Below the pieces are notes generated by a model. That model worked only from the letters and a program-made list of their open reading frames with translations, did not search any database and had not been told where the DNA came from. A DNA stretch of 64,000 nt, from NCBI GenBank assembly GCA_023313575.1, contig JAJTTP010000012.1, positions 682,001 through 746,000 of the forward strand, given 5' to 3'. Made by a program: the position numbers and the translations under genes. The DNA comes from Eutypella sp. D-1. Its lineage: Eukaryota; Ascomycota; Sordariomycetes; Xylariales; Diatrypaceae. Below are positions 10,996-25,681 of this stretch, in pieces; the stretch's first letter is position 1, and each line of letters starts with the position of its first letter.

Positions 10996-13343
10996 TTTGT
11001 TTGGCTCGAGGTTAGTGAGGTTGGGGGAAGGGGAGGAAGCGGAGGGAGTGGTCAAGAGCGCAATAGGATCGAGGTTGGAATAAATCGTATTGTTTCTTTC
11101 TTTCTTATTTTTCCTTTTCCTTTTTCGTAAATGCTTCTTATGAATATGGGATCTATCGCATGCTGATATGGTCGCTTTAAAATTCGCTGAGTGGATAACG
11201 AAAGTAAGGAGGGCGAGCCTATGGGTTGAAATCCAATTCAATCGGTGTTGGTTGGTTGGTGAAGGATGCTTAGTGAAGGATGTTGTTTATGTTTGGATTG
11301 GAGATGGAGAAGCTGGTGTTGTTGAAGTTGTAGCAGTAGTTCCAGGTTAGTTGTATTTGTGTATGTATGTAGTAGGTACCTTAACTACTAAGCTCTTTAG
11401 GACGGACTTCAGGACCTCGGAAGAGAGAGAAAAAGAGAGAGAGATGATAGTCGCTGTTAGTAGGTATGTATGGTATGGGAAAGAGTGAGAACAAAAAAAA
11501 GTAGTAGTGATTGATTGTATTATGCTGGAACGCTGTTACATAAGAGCATAGCATGTATTCCCGTCAAAGAGGTGCACAAAGAACTAAACTGTGTGAAATG
11601 TCCCACGGTTTGTTTTGTGGTTGCAGATGTTGCTTGTGATTAAAGATAATCAGATTACCGGGAATGGGGGGGGGGGGAAGGGGGATGGGGACAAGCTGTT
11701 ACAGCTAAAAACCAGTAACCGTAGGTAGTAGGTTGGTAGGTAGGGGGAGTTGATGATGGGAGGTTTCGATAAATTGATGGATTGGATGGATACAAGCATA
11801 CCTAACCTACTAAAACAAGCAAAGCAAAGCAAAGCAACCCGTGGACATGGGGGGAAAGAGAGGGACGGATAACTTAGGTAGGCAGGTTAGGGTAGGTAGA
11901 GCTTAACTTCCCTAAGGTTCTCTTGCCAACTTGCCCTTGATTGCCCTTGCCTCAATGTCACTAATGTTCCGTTTAGGCCCCCCCCCCAGGATCCGTTTAG
12001 AAGTCGCGCCTGAGGTAATGCACGGGCCACGGACTAAGCCTAATCAGGGGATTTCTGGGCTAAACAAATCGCAATTTCACAATCAAAACAATTCCTTCTG
12101 CCAATTCCCCTCGAGACATTACCCGCGGAGCAACAAGAGCGACAACCCCTCCCCCCTATAAACATCCTAGAACCTTGTTCAATTGTCCCCGTCATGATAT
12201 TAAATGGGATAATTAATAATCATCCTAAGGAAGAAGCGAAGCGAAAAAAAAAGTTCACGATATCTACTAGAACTTAAATCGATGAATTAAAAAAAATTTT
12301 CACTTCCGGAATATCAAAGTCCAATTATCCATGGAATGCACTGATTCTTAGTTGCCCAACGCGCCCGTAATCTCCCTTTATGTATTTTCTTTATTTTTAT
12401 TTTTATTTTTTCGCGACGGGATATGTCACGGTGGCAGGGTGGGTGCCCAGGTGGCTGGGGGGGGGGGAGGAAGCGCGTAAATAGCCTCTTTGTCTCTGCT
12501 CTGTAGGGGTGAAATTGAGAAGTGCGAGCGCCTTGGAGCGTGCGCGCGCGTTTGTGTATAGTTAGTAGGTAGTATAAAATATGGTGTTATTGTGGAGGTT
12601 GGTCCAACCTATGTATGTATTCGTAGAATACTATGCAAAAGTATACAATCTGTTCCAACCTGTCACAATCTGTCAATTGTTCCTACATAATACATACATA
12701 ACCCGTTATGTTGGGTGCGACCGATTGTATGGATGGATGCGGGCTTGGGCTTGGCGGGGACGGGAAAAACCCCCTCGAGTACTCGGACACTTCCTCCAGC
12801 TCCAGTTCAACCACGAGGAAAATCATAACAAACCCGTTCCCGTTCCTGAAAAGGAGCCCTCCAAAAGGCTCCAAAACCCACCCCCTTCCTTCCATATGCA
12901 GTGCTTCGTGGCCTGGCCTGTCAAGAGGCGGCCAATCGCGTATTGCAGAAACAAAACAATCGCCCAGTTCCGGCAAACGCGACCCGCCAGGGAGACCGGA
13001 CGAAGGTCCGGATTGGCCAGTTTGGAGGACAACCCAGCCGCCACGCCCTCTTAAGGGTTTGTGACAGGGGCCAGAGAGGAAGAGGAAGAGAAAGAAAGAC
13101 CTCGGGAGGCTTTATACACATTGTATCCCTCTTGGGTACATCTAACCCCTGTATATACTGTACGTATGTAGCAGCAGTGTATAGACGTAATTGTGGGGGT
13201 TTCTAGTATTCAATACGTAACTGATGCGCAGCGCGCGCGCTGTTCGATTTTTTGTTTATTTCTTTCTCCCCCCTCCCCTCCCTCTACGTTATACATATCT
13301 CCATGCATGCATACATAGCATAACAGAAGGGGCGGGAGGCGTT

Positions 13344-13400
13344 CGATGCGATGCGGTGCGATGCGATGCGAATGCGACGCGAATGCGACGCGACCGCGAT
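13344..13400. repeat. GCATC/GATGC degenerate pentamer repeat
   Basis: A run of GATGC units with GGTGC and AATGC variants, then GACGCGAATGC units. On the minus strand it contains the 18-mer CGCATCGCACCGCATCGC, which recurs on the plus strand near 63677. A shorter relative lies near 60167-60194. Confidence 0.7.
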
Positions 13401-15332
13401 GTTCGCGGGCCACCTTATAGCGGCTTCTATGCGCGCCCTGCTGCCATCCAAAACCGAGCATGAGCCACCCAGTCTAGATGCTCAGGGATTACCTAACTGG
13501 ATAGCTACATAGACTTTGTCAGCTCTACCAGGGCCGGGGTCTTGTTCGCGGATCCGATTCGAACGCATTGAGTCTATCCCCATGATCTCACATACTTGTA
13601 TACATAATACCTACGCAACCACCTTGCCTTAATCCCGGTATTCTTGGCTTTTAGCTTGACTTCACGCCCGCCCGCGGATTGCATGCTACGCTGCGGCTGG
13701 ATCTATACATGTCATATCAAATTACCGACCATTGGAAGCAATGCATTTATTTGTTCGTTCCTCTATGCGTCGCTATATAATTGAGAACTCTGAGTACTAG
13801 TATGTATTAAAGCCGGCACTTTCAAGTTGACTGCGAGGTTTAGTTAGATACTTCTGATACCACACCTCTTATGTCTTGGAAGTTCATGCGAGGCAAGGCT
13901 GCGAGAGACCGCGCTTCTGGGTCGTTAGGTTATGGTGACCAATACCTATCTACCTAAAACCTCATCGACAAGGAATATCTGCCTTCCGCAATCCCATCTC
14001 TCGGCAACTAGGTCCAACCAAAAACCCTTAAGACCTGGTTTCCCCAGTCCCGGCCTGCTGGGCGGAGGAGAGACGGGAACAAGGAAGAAGTTTCGGGGAA
14101 ACTCAAAACTAACAACCCCGTGGCACATTACTACATACCGCGGTTCGAGCCGGTAGCCATCGTGCATATATCATTTAGAACATCCTGATGATGGTGGCCG
14201 CTCTTATTAACACCAAAAGTGCATACATGTATTTTTTTTTCTTTCTTTCGCAGATAAGCCTGTAAGCACGCCCTCTCATCAATTTCCCGTGCGCCTCCCA
14301 TGTGGCGGCTAGCAATATCAGCCTCCCCGGGGAATTAGAGCCGGGGAGATCGGACCATCCATCCCATCGATGGCTGCTTTGGGTAGTTGGGGCAGGTTAG
14401 CTGGAGAGTTCCGGGCCCTGGGATTTTCAATGCGAAGAAATACGTGTTACGATTACTTCTTTATGTTTACATAAATTCTAACAAAGCCATTTTTAACTAC
14501 ACAAACTTCATTATAGCATCCTTTTTGGAAAATGTCATAAAGCACGAGAGGGAGGTGATGCCCCTTCATTAGGCCGCTGTGTCATGCATGAAATAGGGGG
14601 GAGGGGGGGCGCTACTCTGGAAACATCAATAGTTCCTAACGATATGCAATCACACTTTGGATATATATATGGTCGCGTGCGCAGGAAGGAGATTCAACAT
14701 CGTATTCTCGTATGGGATCGTTAAGCTTGTCCAGCCTCGTTACCGGGCGGCTGAGAGGCAACCACGGTTTCTCTATCTGCCGAAGCCACGCCAAAAAAGA
14801 AACGATTGGGTGAGGAAAGTAAAATATGACAGCCACTAACTAGCTCATCTTTCTTTTCTTTTCTTTCCCAATTCTTCGTGATCTGATATGCGATAGCCCT
14901 GGAGGCAATAGTCTACTGGGAAAAACCTACGTCATTGGCTATGCCCCAAGCCAATACGATCCCCGGCCGTCCTGACCTCGATCGATGACCTTTTTTCTTC
15001 TTCAGCCGCCTAATGTGACCGAGTAAAAGTTGAATCGAGTAAGGCTAAAAGGGGGAATGAAGGGGCGCGTACTATGTATATCGTTTTTTCTTTAATATAC
15101 TCAGCCGCCGGCAGGCACGGGTCGTCCCACCGGTTTCACTGTTTTGTCTTCCTTTCTTCCCCAAGCTTCTAGACTACGCATGCTTGGGAACACACACATT
15201 GAATCCCCCTTACCTATTGCCGGTCTGCAACATCCATCTAGAGTAGGTCGAGTCTTCCGACAGCGCTTTGCCTTGGTTCCGCAACCTACTAAACACCAGC
15301 ACCACAGCGCTTAGAGTTACGTGAAGTAAACC

Positions 15333-17891
15333 ATGGAGAGAGATAGGGATATGGGGATGTTCCTCGAGGACGACGACAGCGAAACCCACGATGCGGGCAG
15401 CACGCGGTCGCCCTCAACGGTGCCGCCCATGAGCGCCACCGTGTCACGGTCACTAAGGTCAGTAGCCAACTCATCATCGTCGTCGTACGGCCCCAACACC
15501 AGCACAGCCAACAACAACAGCGGGGGCAACAGCAATGCGCTGCCGGCACTGCAGACCCGGAGCGCCGCAGACCACGACGGGCTAGAGCCGCTAGCGGAGG
15601 AAGAGGCGGACCCGGCGTCGTTCGACCTCGTAGTCCCCGCGCACGGGCTGGAGCCGCTCCCGCGGTACTCGCTGGAGGCGCGGTCGGAGCTGCTCTTCTC
15701 GCCGACGCACCTGCGCGCGATCTTCGACGATCCGGCGCTGCTGCGCCGTTTCGCGGAGTTCCTGCGCGCCGCGCGCCCGGCCTCCGTCCCGCTGCTGCGC
15801 CACTACCTCGATGCGCTCAAGGCGCTGCGCGCCATCCGGTACGCGAACGCGATCGCCGCGTCCTCGCTGAACCTGAACAATGCCGCGGCGCCGCCGGTCC
15901 CGGGTCTGCGGCCCGGATTCGTGGCCGATACCGTCAACGAGTCGCTCGCTGCGAGGGCGCGCGAGGCCTTCGCCGTCCTCGCCCGAGAGGACCTGCCCGC
16001 CTACGTCACTCACACTTGGATCCGCATTGTCAGCGCTACTATCAAGAGGCGCATCGCCGATACCCTTCCGGTCCACCTGCGAGACCTGTCCCAGGGGCTG
16101 GCCGAGGTCTTCTGTCTAACCGACCCCTCGCGGCCAGACAACCCGATCGTCTTCGCCAGTGAAGGTGCATAGAACCTCCCCCAACCCGCGGGAAAACTGG
16201 CTAATCATTCATGTGTTGTTAACCCTCGAACAGAATTCCATAAAACGACGCAATACGGCATGGACCACGTGCTAGGGCGGAACTGCCGATTCCTGCAGGG
16301 CCCGCGGACGGACGGGGCGAGCGTGCGGCGGATTCGGGAGCGGCTGGCGGCGGGGCGCGAGCACTGCGAAACCTTCGTTAACTACCGGCGCGACGGCTCG
16401 CCCTTCATGAACCTGCTCATGGTCGCGCCGCTGTACGACAGCCGCGGCGTCGTCCGCTACCACATCGGCGCCCAGGTCGACGTCTCCGGGCTCGCGCGCG
16501 AGTGCGCTGGCCTAGACGCCCTCCAGCGTCTCGTCGCGCGCTACGAGGAGGACAGCGACAACGATGTCCGCGATGGAAACCGCGAGGGTGCGCCCGCGCC
16601 CGCGGCCCCGGAGCTCCACCCTTTTGGCCCCCACCAGGACGAGTTCCGCGAGCTGGCCGAGATGTTCAACGCGGCCGAGCTGAAGACGGTGCGCGAAGCC
16701 GGCGGCGCCATGCATCGCGTCTACCAGGACGAGGTCGGCGAGGCGGATGGTGGCGGCGGCGGCGGCGGAGGCGGTTGGCATAGGCCGCGAATTCTGATTA
16801 AGGACGAGGCGGCGCGGCCTGCGGGTGGCCCCACGAACCCCGCGCCGCCATCGCTCCTAGCCGCTCCGGGGGGCGAGGGCCGAGGGGGCCGTCTCAGCGG
16901 CGTCTTCGAACACTACCTGCTCGTGCGTCCGCATCCGAATCTGCGCATAGTAAGTACCGCCCTATCATCATGGGCTTCCCCACCATATCAAGCCCTTGAA
17001 GGTATTCCGATTATGCTGACGCGGCTTGCCGCGCCCAAACAGCTCTTCGCGTCGCCCTCGCTGCGCGTGCCGGGGATGCTGCAAAGCAGCTTCACGTCGC
17101 GGATCGGGGGGTCGGCGCGCGTGCGGGACGCCGTGGTCGCGGCGCTGGCCGAGGGCCGCGGCGTCACGGCCAAGATCCGCTGGATCAGCCCCCGACACCG
17201 TGGGGGCTACGACGACGCTGCGGCGGCGGGCCGCAGTCGCTGGATCCACTGCACCCCGCTGCTGGGCGGCAACGGCTCCATCGGCGTCTGGATGGTGGTG
17301 CTGGTGGACGACGAGGCGGAGGCGGCGGCCGCGCGCAGGACCCGCGATGCGCCCCCCGTCGTCGTGAATACTGGCGGTGGCGGCGACGACGACGCGCGCT
17401 ATGGGACCCTGCCGCAACGCCGGGTGAACCGGCGCGACGGACGCAGCAAATACGGGCGCAGCGAGGACATCGACATCGACATTGACGTTGACGGAGAGGA
17501 CGGCACTGACGATGACCAGATGAGCCTGTCGTCGTTTGCGGCGGCGCAGAGGGCGCCGATAGTGGACGCGCGGTTCTGGCCGCACCCGCCAACGCAGGGG
17601 GGCAGAGAGAGGGAGAGGGAGAGGGGGAGGGAAGAGACGGAGCCCCGGTACGCGCCGCCACTACCGCCGCTGCCGCCGCCAGACGTGCGGAGCGTGAGAA
17701 GCAACGACGACGTCGGTCCGCCGCCGACGTCGCCGCTCCCGCCGCGCCCGGGAAAGTCCCTGCAGAGCGGCCTTCGACACCTGTTCTCGAAGCACGGCAA
17801 GGAGTACGGCAGCGATGCCGATCGGCGCGCCGGCAGGGTCATCGTGGAGCCCGGCATGGGGGATAATGCCTGGCTTGGCTCACTTAGATGA
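15333..17891 (+). CDS. RGS-LOV blue-light photoreceptor with C-terminal PAS, BcLOV4-type, 798 aa
   Basis: Three exons (15333-16164, 16234-16949, 17043-17891) give 798 residues. The introns are 69 and 93 nt. An RGS-like helical segment spans about residues 105-260 (FDDPALLRRFAEFLR, HYLDALKALRAIRYANA). A LOV domain follows at about 257-370: FCLTDPS, then TTQYGM and GRNCRFLQG (292-300) with photoactive Cys295, next NYRRDGSPFMNLL and the strand HIGAQVD, whose Gln contacts flavin in known LOV domains. Intron 1 splits the Glu codon before FHKTTQYG, restoring the standard LOV order. After a Gly-rich linker, a second PAS-like module (about 510-620) ends in IGVWMVVLVDDE and lacks the LOV cysteine motif. 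The tail is disordered, ending in a basic segment. In the known fungal family member BcLOV4, blue light triggers binding to anionic membrane lipids. The same role is likely here but inferred. The first 100 residues are Ser/Asn-rich. GC content is much higher than in neighbours. Confidence 0.92.
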
Positions 17892-21581
<3,690 letters not shown>

Positions 21582-22299
21582 GCGTCTCGTGCTGGGGTTT
21601 AAAAGGGGCGTGTGGAGTGAACCTAGGTAGACGTTGAATGGAAACGATTCGATGCAATATATCCATCCTCTTGGCGTTTTATCCCTTAAGACATGTTCTA
21701 CTAGATGAGCCAATATCCGTCCCCGGACTGACAGCCTGGAGCATACACGTGCTATTCAGCAGGAAGTTACACTTCGAATATGTCCTCATGATCCGTCCGT
21801 CCTATTGAGCTATTGAGATAATATCTAGAGTAGGTATCACTAACTAGATGACTTCCAAGCCGGAAGAGCTTATCAGAATATCCGAGAATATCCTTCTAAA
21901 CGAGTTGCATCATTAGTACCTATTATGTAAGATAACTAATCCGGGCCCGGGCCCGTCTCCAGTTTCTCACTAAAATGAAGCTGGGTATTTTTCGGTCAAA
22001 ACCTTATCTCTTATCTATCTTGATAACGAAAATCGCTTATCCACCAGCTAGGGCTGCCCTTTCTCCCCCCTCCTAAAAAGAAAATCCACACAATCAATTG
22101 TACCTTCTAACTCCCCAATTTGCGACCCCCAGTCTTTTTTTTGTGCCTACCGAACTTTTTCCCAATCCTTTTCCAGCCAGCAGCACGCCAGGCCGCCCCC
22201 CGTCTTGATAACTTTCCCGTGAGGCGCAAGACCAGAACTCCGAATAATCAACTCCTCCTCACCACCTATTTTTCAGATCCTTAATATCTTCTTGTCACC
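21582..22299. other. Sec23 3' flank and rpl12 promoter
   Basis: The gap carries the sec23 terminator region and then the rpl12 promoter. From about 22060 it becomes strongly pyrimidine-rich, with CTTTTT and CCCCC runs, and ends in TCTTGTCACC just before the start codon. CT-rich leaders are usual for highly expressed fungal translation genes. No ORF of note. Confidence 0.5.
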
Positions 22300-23205
22300 A
22301 TGCGTAAGTTATTGCTTGATTGATACGATACTCTGTTGTCGCCGTTGCCGTCAATTCCGCTAACGAGATTTGTTGCGCAACAGCTCCCAAGTTCGATCCC
22401 AATGAGGTCAAGGTGATGTACGTGGATGGAATCACTTTAACCCTCTCGAATAGAGAAAAAAAACCTTTTTTCGATATAAGGCGGATTCACAACGAATAAG
22501 ACACTAACTCGATTGACTTTTCAGCCACCTCCTTGCCACTGGTGGTGAGGTCGGTGCCTCTTCCGCCCTCGCTCCCAAGATCGGTCCTCTGGGTCTTTCC
22601 CCCAAGAAGGTCGGAGAAGATATCGCCAAGGCCACTGGTGACTGGGTAGGCACCTCCCGAAATTCACGAAATACGATATAGACGCTGGGAGGGGGAACCG
22701 TCCGCTAATATGACTACCCGTCGACAGAAAGGTCTCCGTGTCACCGTTAAGCTCACCATCCAGAACCGTCAAGCCGCCGTCTCGGTCGTCCCCACCGCCA
22801 GCTCCCTCATCGTCAAGGCCTTGAAGGAGCCCCCCCGCGACCGGAAAAAGGAGAAGAACATCAAGCACAACAAGAGCGTGCCGCTCGACGACATCATCGA
22901 GATTGCCCGGACGATGCGGTTCAAGTCTTTCTCCAAGGAGCTGAAGGGAACGGTGAAGGAGATTCTGGGTACGGCTTTCAGTGTTGGCTGCCAGGTAGAT
23001 GGCAGAAGTCCGAAGGACGTCTCGGACGACATCGAGAGCGGCGAGATTGAGAGTACGTCCCCAAACCGATATCCCATAACTCTCCTCGGATATGACCACG
23101 AGGAAAAAAGAAGAGAGAGAGAGAGAGAGAGAGAGAAAACCGAAGAGCAAGAAAGAATACGGGAAAAGGCTAACATCTGCAATCTACACAGTTCCTGACG
23201 AGTAA
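22300..23205 (+). CDS. rpl12: 60S ribosomal protein L12 (uL11), 165 aa, five exons
   Basis: Exons 22300-22303, 22384-22417, 22525-22645, 22728-23052 and 23192-23205 encode 165 residues, the same length as yeast Rpl12. The protein sits at the base of the ribosomal P-stalk and takes part in forming the GTPase-associated centre. Seen in sequence: [20 protein letters not shown], the [25 protein letters not shown] block, [11 protein letters not shown], the proline-rich [16 protein letters not shown], and the C-terminal rRNA-binding region with [12 protein letters not shown]. The first exon is only four bases (ATG C) followed by GTAAGT, and the last is 14 bases. The 139-nt last intron contains an (AG)13 microsatellite and a GGCTAACATC branch region. 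Intron crowding at the 5' end is typical of fungal ribosomal protein genes. Confidence 0.97.
23112..23137. repeat. (AG)13 microsatellite inside rpl12 intron 4
   Basis: An uninterrupted AG dinucleotide run located within the last intron of rpl12, upstream of the branch site at about 23169. It does not touch the splice signals. Confidence 0.85.
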
Positions 23206-23716
23206 ACGGAAACGAAAGCAAAGAAGGAAAGAAATATGAGGGTCTGGTAGGCGAATCGAAAAGATGTTTTTTTCCATCCGCATCTATTACAGGAGTTCAG
23301 GAATGGCTTTGCATTAGGCTTCGCCAAAATACGTCCTCAAGAGAAATCGAGAGAATAACGGGCCAAAGCTCTCTTAAGAGGACCGCGGTGACTTTGCATT
23401 GCGTGAACTCCCATCGTTCCCCTCTCCCCTCCCCCCTTTTTCTTTGTCTTACCCTCTGGGACCTTCTCTCTCCGAAATACCACCCCAGATCCCTTGATAC
23501 ACTCTGAGATATACCAACGCTCTCCCATGGTCTATTTCTATTTTACGTCGAGGAAGATTAAGAACCCAGTTCTGTCCAAATACTCACCGTGGCCTTCGCC
23601 GAATCTCGGCTCGTGGAGGTTGTGGTCCATCTTTATTGGCCAACAAAGTATCATCAAGAGGCTCGTGGGTAGCTCCAGCGGTTTCAAAACTATACCTATA
23701 TCTATCTAAACTAGCA
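23206..23716. other. Gap between convergent rpl12 and HET gene
   Basis: A 0.5-kb tail-to-tail gap with pyrimidine-rich stretches around 23415-23455. It probably contains both 3' untranslated regions. No gene seen. Confidence 0.5.
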
Positions 23717-25681
23717 CTATTTCTTTCGAACCCTCCTCCTAGAGACTGTTTCTGGATCTCGAAATTCGAAGCTTAGACACATAATATTCTGAAACTTGAC
23801 GCCTTTAGCGCCACCGGTATGCTCAATCTTCGCTTTGACCACTATAGAACCAACCTGCAGTTCACCATCATGTCCTCCTTTCCCGCCCTCGCCAAAGTAA
23901 ATTCGGTTTAGCGTATGCCTGTCCTCTCGACCTCCTGTCATTTTCGCCCATTCGTCTCCGCGGTATAGTTGTACGTGCGGCTCGTATTCGTTGGTGTCCC
24001 ATAGAGTACAACATAGATAAACGTGTGCATTGGACCAGGACGCCTTATTCCTTGTACCGACTCCCAGGAGGCGTTTCGCTTCAATAAGGTCAATTGCTAC
24101 TGCTGTTGCTGAAGTACAAAAACCGATTTCGAGAATTTTGCTATTGAGAGTACCGCTACGGACTCGACTTGGCATGGGATCTAGGAACCCCATATGACTT
24201 AAGTCCCATTGTGGCCGAGGATCGACTGGTCTGACTAAGGACGGGTAATCGTAAAAGTTCTTTGGTTTGACTGTGAAACCCAAAACGTATGGTATTATTT
24301 CAGGCAGTCCAGAGTGATTGAGATAGTTTAGTGCTTTCCCTCCGTCTTTGATATATATGTCTTCCGGATCAGTCCATATTATTGAGCGGTGGATCGTCGA
24401 TGCCATTTTCTTCGAATATGTCAAGGGGACAAAGCTGGAGGCACCGATTTTCCTAAGAAATAGCTCCAATGGATGAATTGTGCGTTCAATTAAGCTTGGA
24501 ATGGGTTCGCCCGGAACTGGAACTAACTGGTGAAGGATATTCAATGATAGTGTGAAGACATGTGCATTCAGGTTTGCCTTGAGTCTTGCCCCTGTTAAGT
24601 GTAGGCCGTTGTTTGTCACGGAAAATGAGCTGGGTGCGCCATCTTCTTTCATGGTCCCGGTATATTTGACTTTTGCAAATGCTTCCGGACCACTCGCAAA
24701 TAGGTCAGAGGGCACAGGCCTTCCATCGCACTCCGTTATCCGTTCATCGTCATCGTCCATGCCACCGATGGCCAATGGGGCGAGTATTGATAGATCGTTC
24801 GATCGCTTGACGATTTCTTCTTGAAGGCGCCGGAATGCATGGTTTCCCTCCCCGTACAGTAGAGGCATGTAAATTCCGAATATGCCTAGCAGGCAATATG
24901 CCCGATCTTCAGCGCGGGTCGTTTGTCTCCGCGCGGCCCAGGACATTCTCATCGCTATGGGGAAACCGTCGAGAGGATCTTTGTGTAGGAGGACGCCTTG
25001 CGGTACATTAGTGATATCCGAGAGAGTCCTGGCAAGCTCTTCTTTCGGTCCGATTAATTGCCACCGTGTGTCGTAAAAGCTCATTGTTCGCGGTGCGATT
25101 AGCTCTTGGAGACACCAGCCGCGCGTGAACCAGCGACACTGCTCCAATGCATCTTGAATTTCACCGTAGGCATCGAGAATCTTGCTATAATTAGAGTCAC
25201 CAATGTCGAATTCATCGTGGTGGTCGTCAGTTAGTTCATCCTTTCCTGCATAGGGCACCCACTCAGAGGCCGTCAGGTCCATATCTGGGAGGTACACGTA
25301 ACAGATGGCAGCGTGCTGGTACCACCGAAACATGGAATTGATAGCCTCGCTGAGCTCAGTCGGGTCCTTCTTGTCGATGCAGCACGTATCGATCCACACA
25401 TATTTGAGGCTATGCAAGCGGGCTTTGCGACAGCACTCCACGATTTTGGAGAATCCGGTCCGGTTCCGAGTCGGGTGAGCTGGACGATAGTAGCTGTCCC
25501 GCTCCGGCATTGAACCCAGGGGGCTGCTGATCTCTTCTACCGCAAGCTCCTCCAACTCTTGTAAGGTAACCTCTTTGCCATGTTCCCACGTGTGACTAAG
25601 GATCGCATATGAGGGGATATCCTTATCCGACTCGTAGAGGGATGGGCGCAGCGTCGCCGTGTCTATGAGCCGGATCACCAT
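23717..25681 (-). CDS. HET-domain (heterokaryon incompatibility) protein, 654 aa, intronless
   Basis: A single open frame on the minus strand. I take the ATG at 25681, giving MVIRLIDTATL, the standard HET start; the upstream GTG is not credible. The HET domain occupies about residues 24-220 and shows its three blocks: YAILSHTWEHGKEVTLQE, then YVWIDTCCIDKKDPTELSEA with SMFRWYQHAAICYVYLPD, and RWFTRGWCLQELIAPR. A further conserved stretch, SWAARRQTTRAEDRAYCLLGIF, fits the HET-E/HET-D type. Proteins of this class trigger cell death after fusion of genetically different hyphae, or act in related immune-like responses. The roughly 350-residue C-terminal part is not recognised. I see no NACHT, WD40 or ankyrin repeats. 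GC content is lower than in the RGS-LOV and cdh1 genes, and there are no introns, as often seen in this fast-evolving family. Confidence 0.93.
   Translation of the reverse strand: MVIRLIDTATLRPSLYESDKDIPSYAILSHTWEHGKEVTLQELEELAVEEISSPLGSMPERDSYYRPAHPTRNRTGFSKIVECCRKARLHSLKYVWIDTCCIDKKDPTELSEAINSMFRWYQHAAICYVYLPDMDLTASEWVPYAGKDELTDDHHDEFDIGDSNYSKILDAYGEIQDALEQCRWFTRGWCLQELIAPRTMSFYDTRWQLIGPKEELARTLSDITNVPQGVLLHKDPLDGFPIAMRMSWAARRQTTRAEDRAYCLLGIFGIYMPLLYGEGNHAFRRLQEEIVKRSNDLSILAPLAIGGMDDDDERITECDGRPVPSDLFASGPEAFAKVKYTGTMKEDGAPSSFSVTNNGLHLTGARLKANLNAHVFTLSLNILHQLVPVPGEPIPSLIERTIHPLELFLRKIGASSFVPLTYSKKMASTIHRSIIWTDPEDIYIKDGGKALNYLNHSGLPEIIPYVLGFTVKPKNFYDYPSLVRPVDPRPQWDLSHMGFLDPMPSRVRSGTLNSKILEIGFCTSATAVAIDLIEAKRLLGVGTRNKASWSNAHVYLCCTLWDTNEYEPHVQLYRGDEWAKMTGGREDRHTLNRIYFGEGGKGGHDGELQVGSIVVKAKIEHTGGAKGVKFQNIMCLSFEFRDPETVSRRRVRKK

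Larger units (their letters stand above)
10720..15332. other. 4.6-kb non-coding gap between divergent genes
   Basis: The gap lies between the divergent cdh1 and RGS-LOV genes. The ORFs present (the longest is 157 codons at 12581-13054) overlap others on both strands and resemble nothing. It holds the CAA-rich leader-like tract 10941-10995, G12 at 11666-11677, an AAAGC array at 11816-11837, G11 at 12457-12467, and GCATC-type repeats at 13344-13400. The sides nearest each gene presumably carry their promoters. I see no tRNA, rRNA or transposon-like structure. Confidence 0.5.

Noticed and set aside
12581..13054. 157-codon ORF between cdh1 and the RGS-LOV gene
   Set aside because: Several overlapping frames on both strands are equally open. 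No recognisable domain or start context.
14143..14165. Possible tRNA B-box GGTTCGAGCC
   Set aside because: The T-stem does not pair with a seven-base loop and no cloverleaf surrounds it.
16260..17891. Independent gene starting at MDHVLGRNCRF
   Set aside because: This ATG lies in the middle of a LOV domain. Splicing at 16164/16234 joins it to the upstream frame and restores the conserved FHKTTQYGMDHV order.
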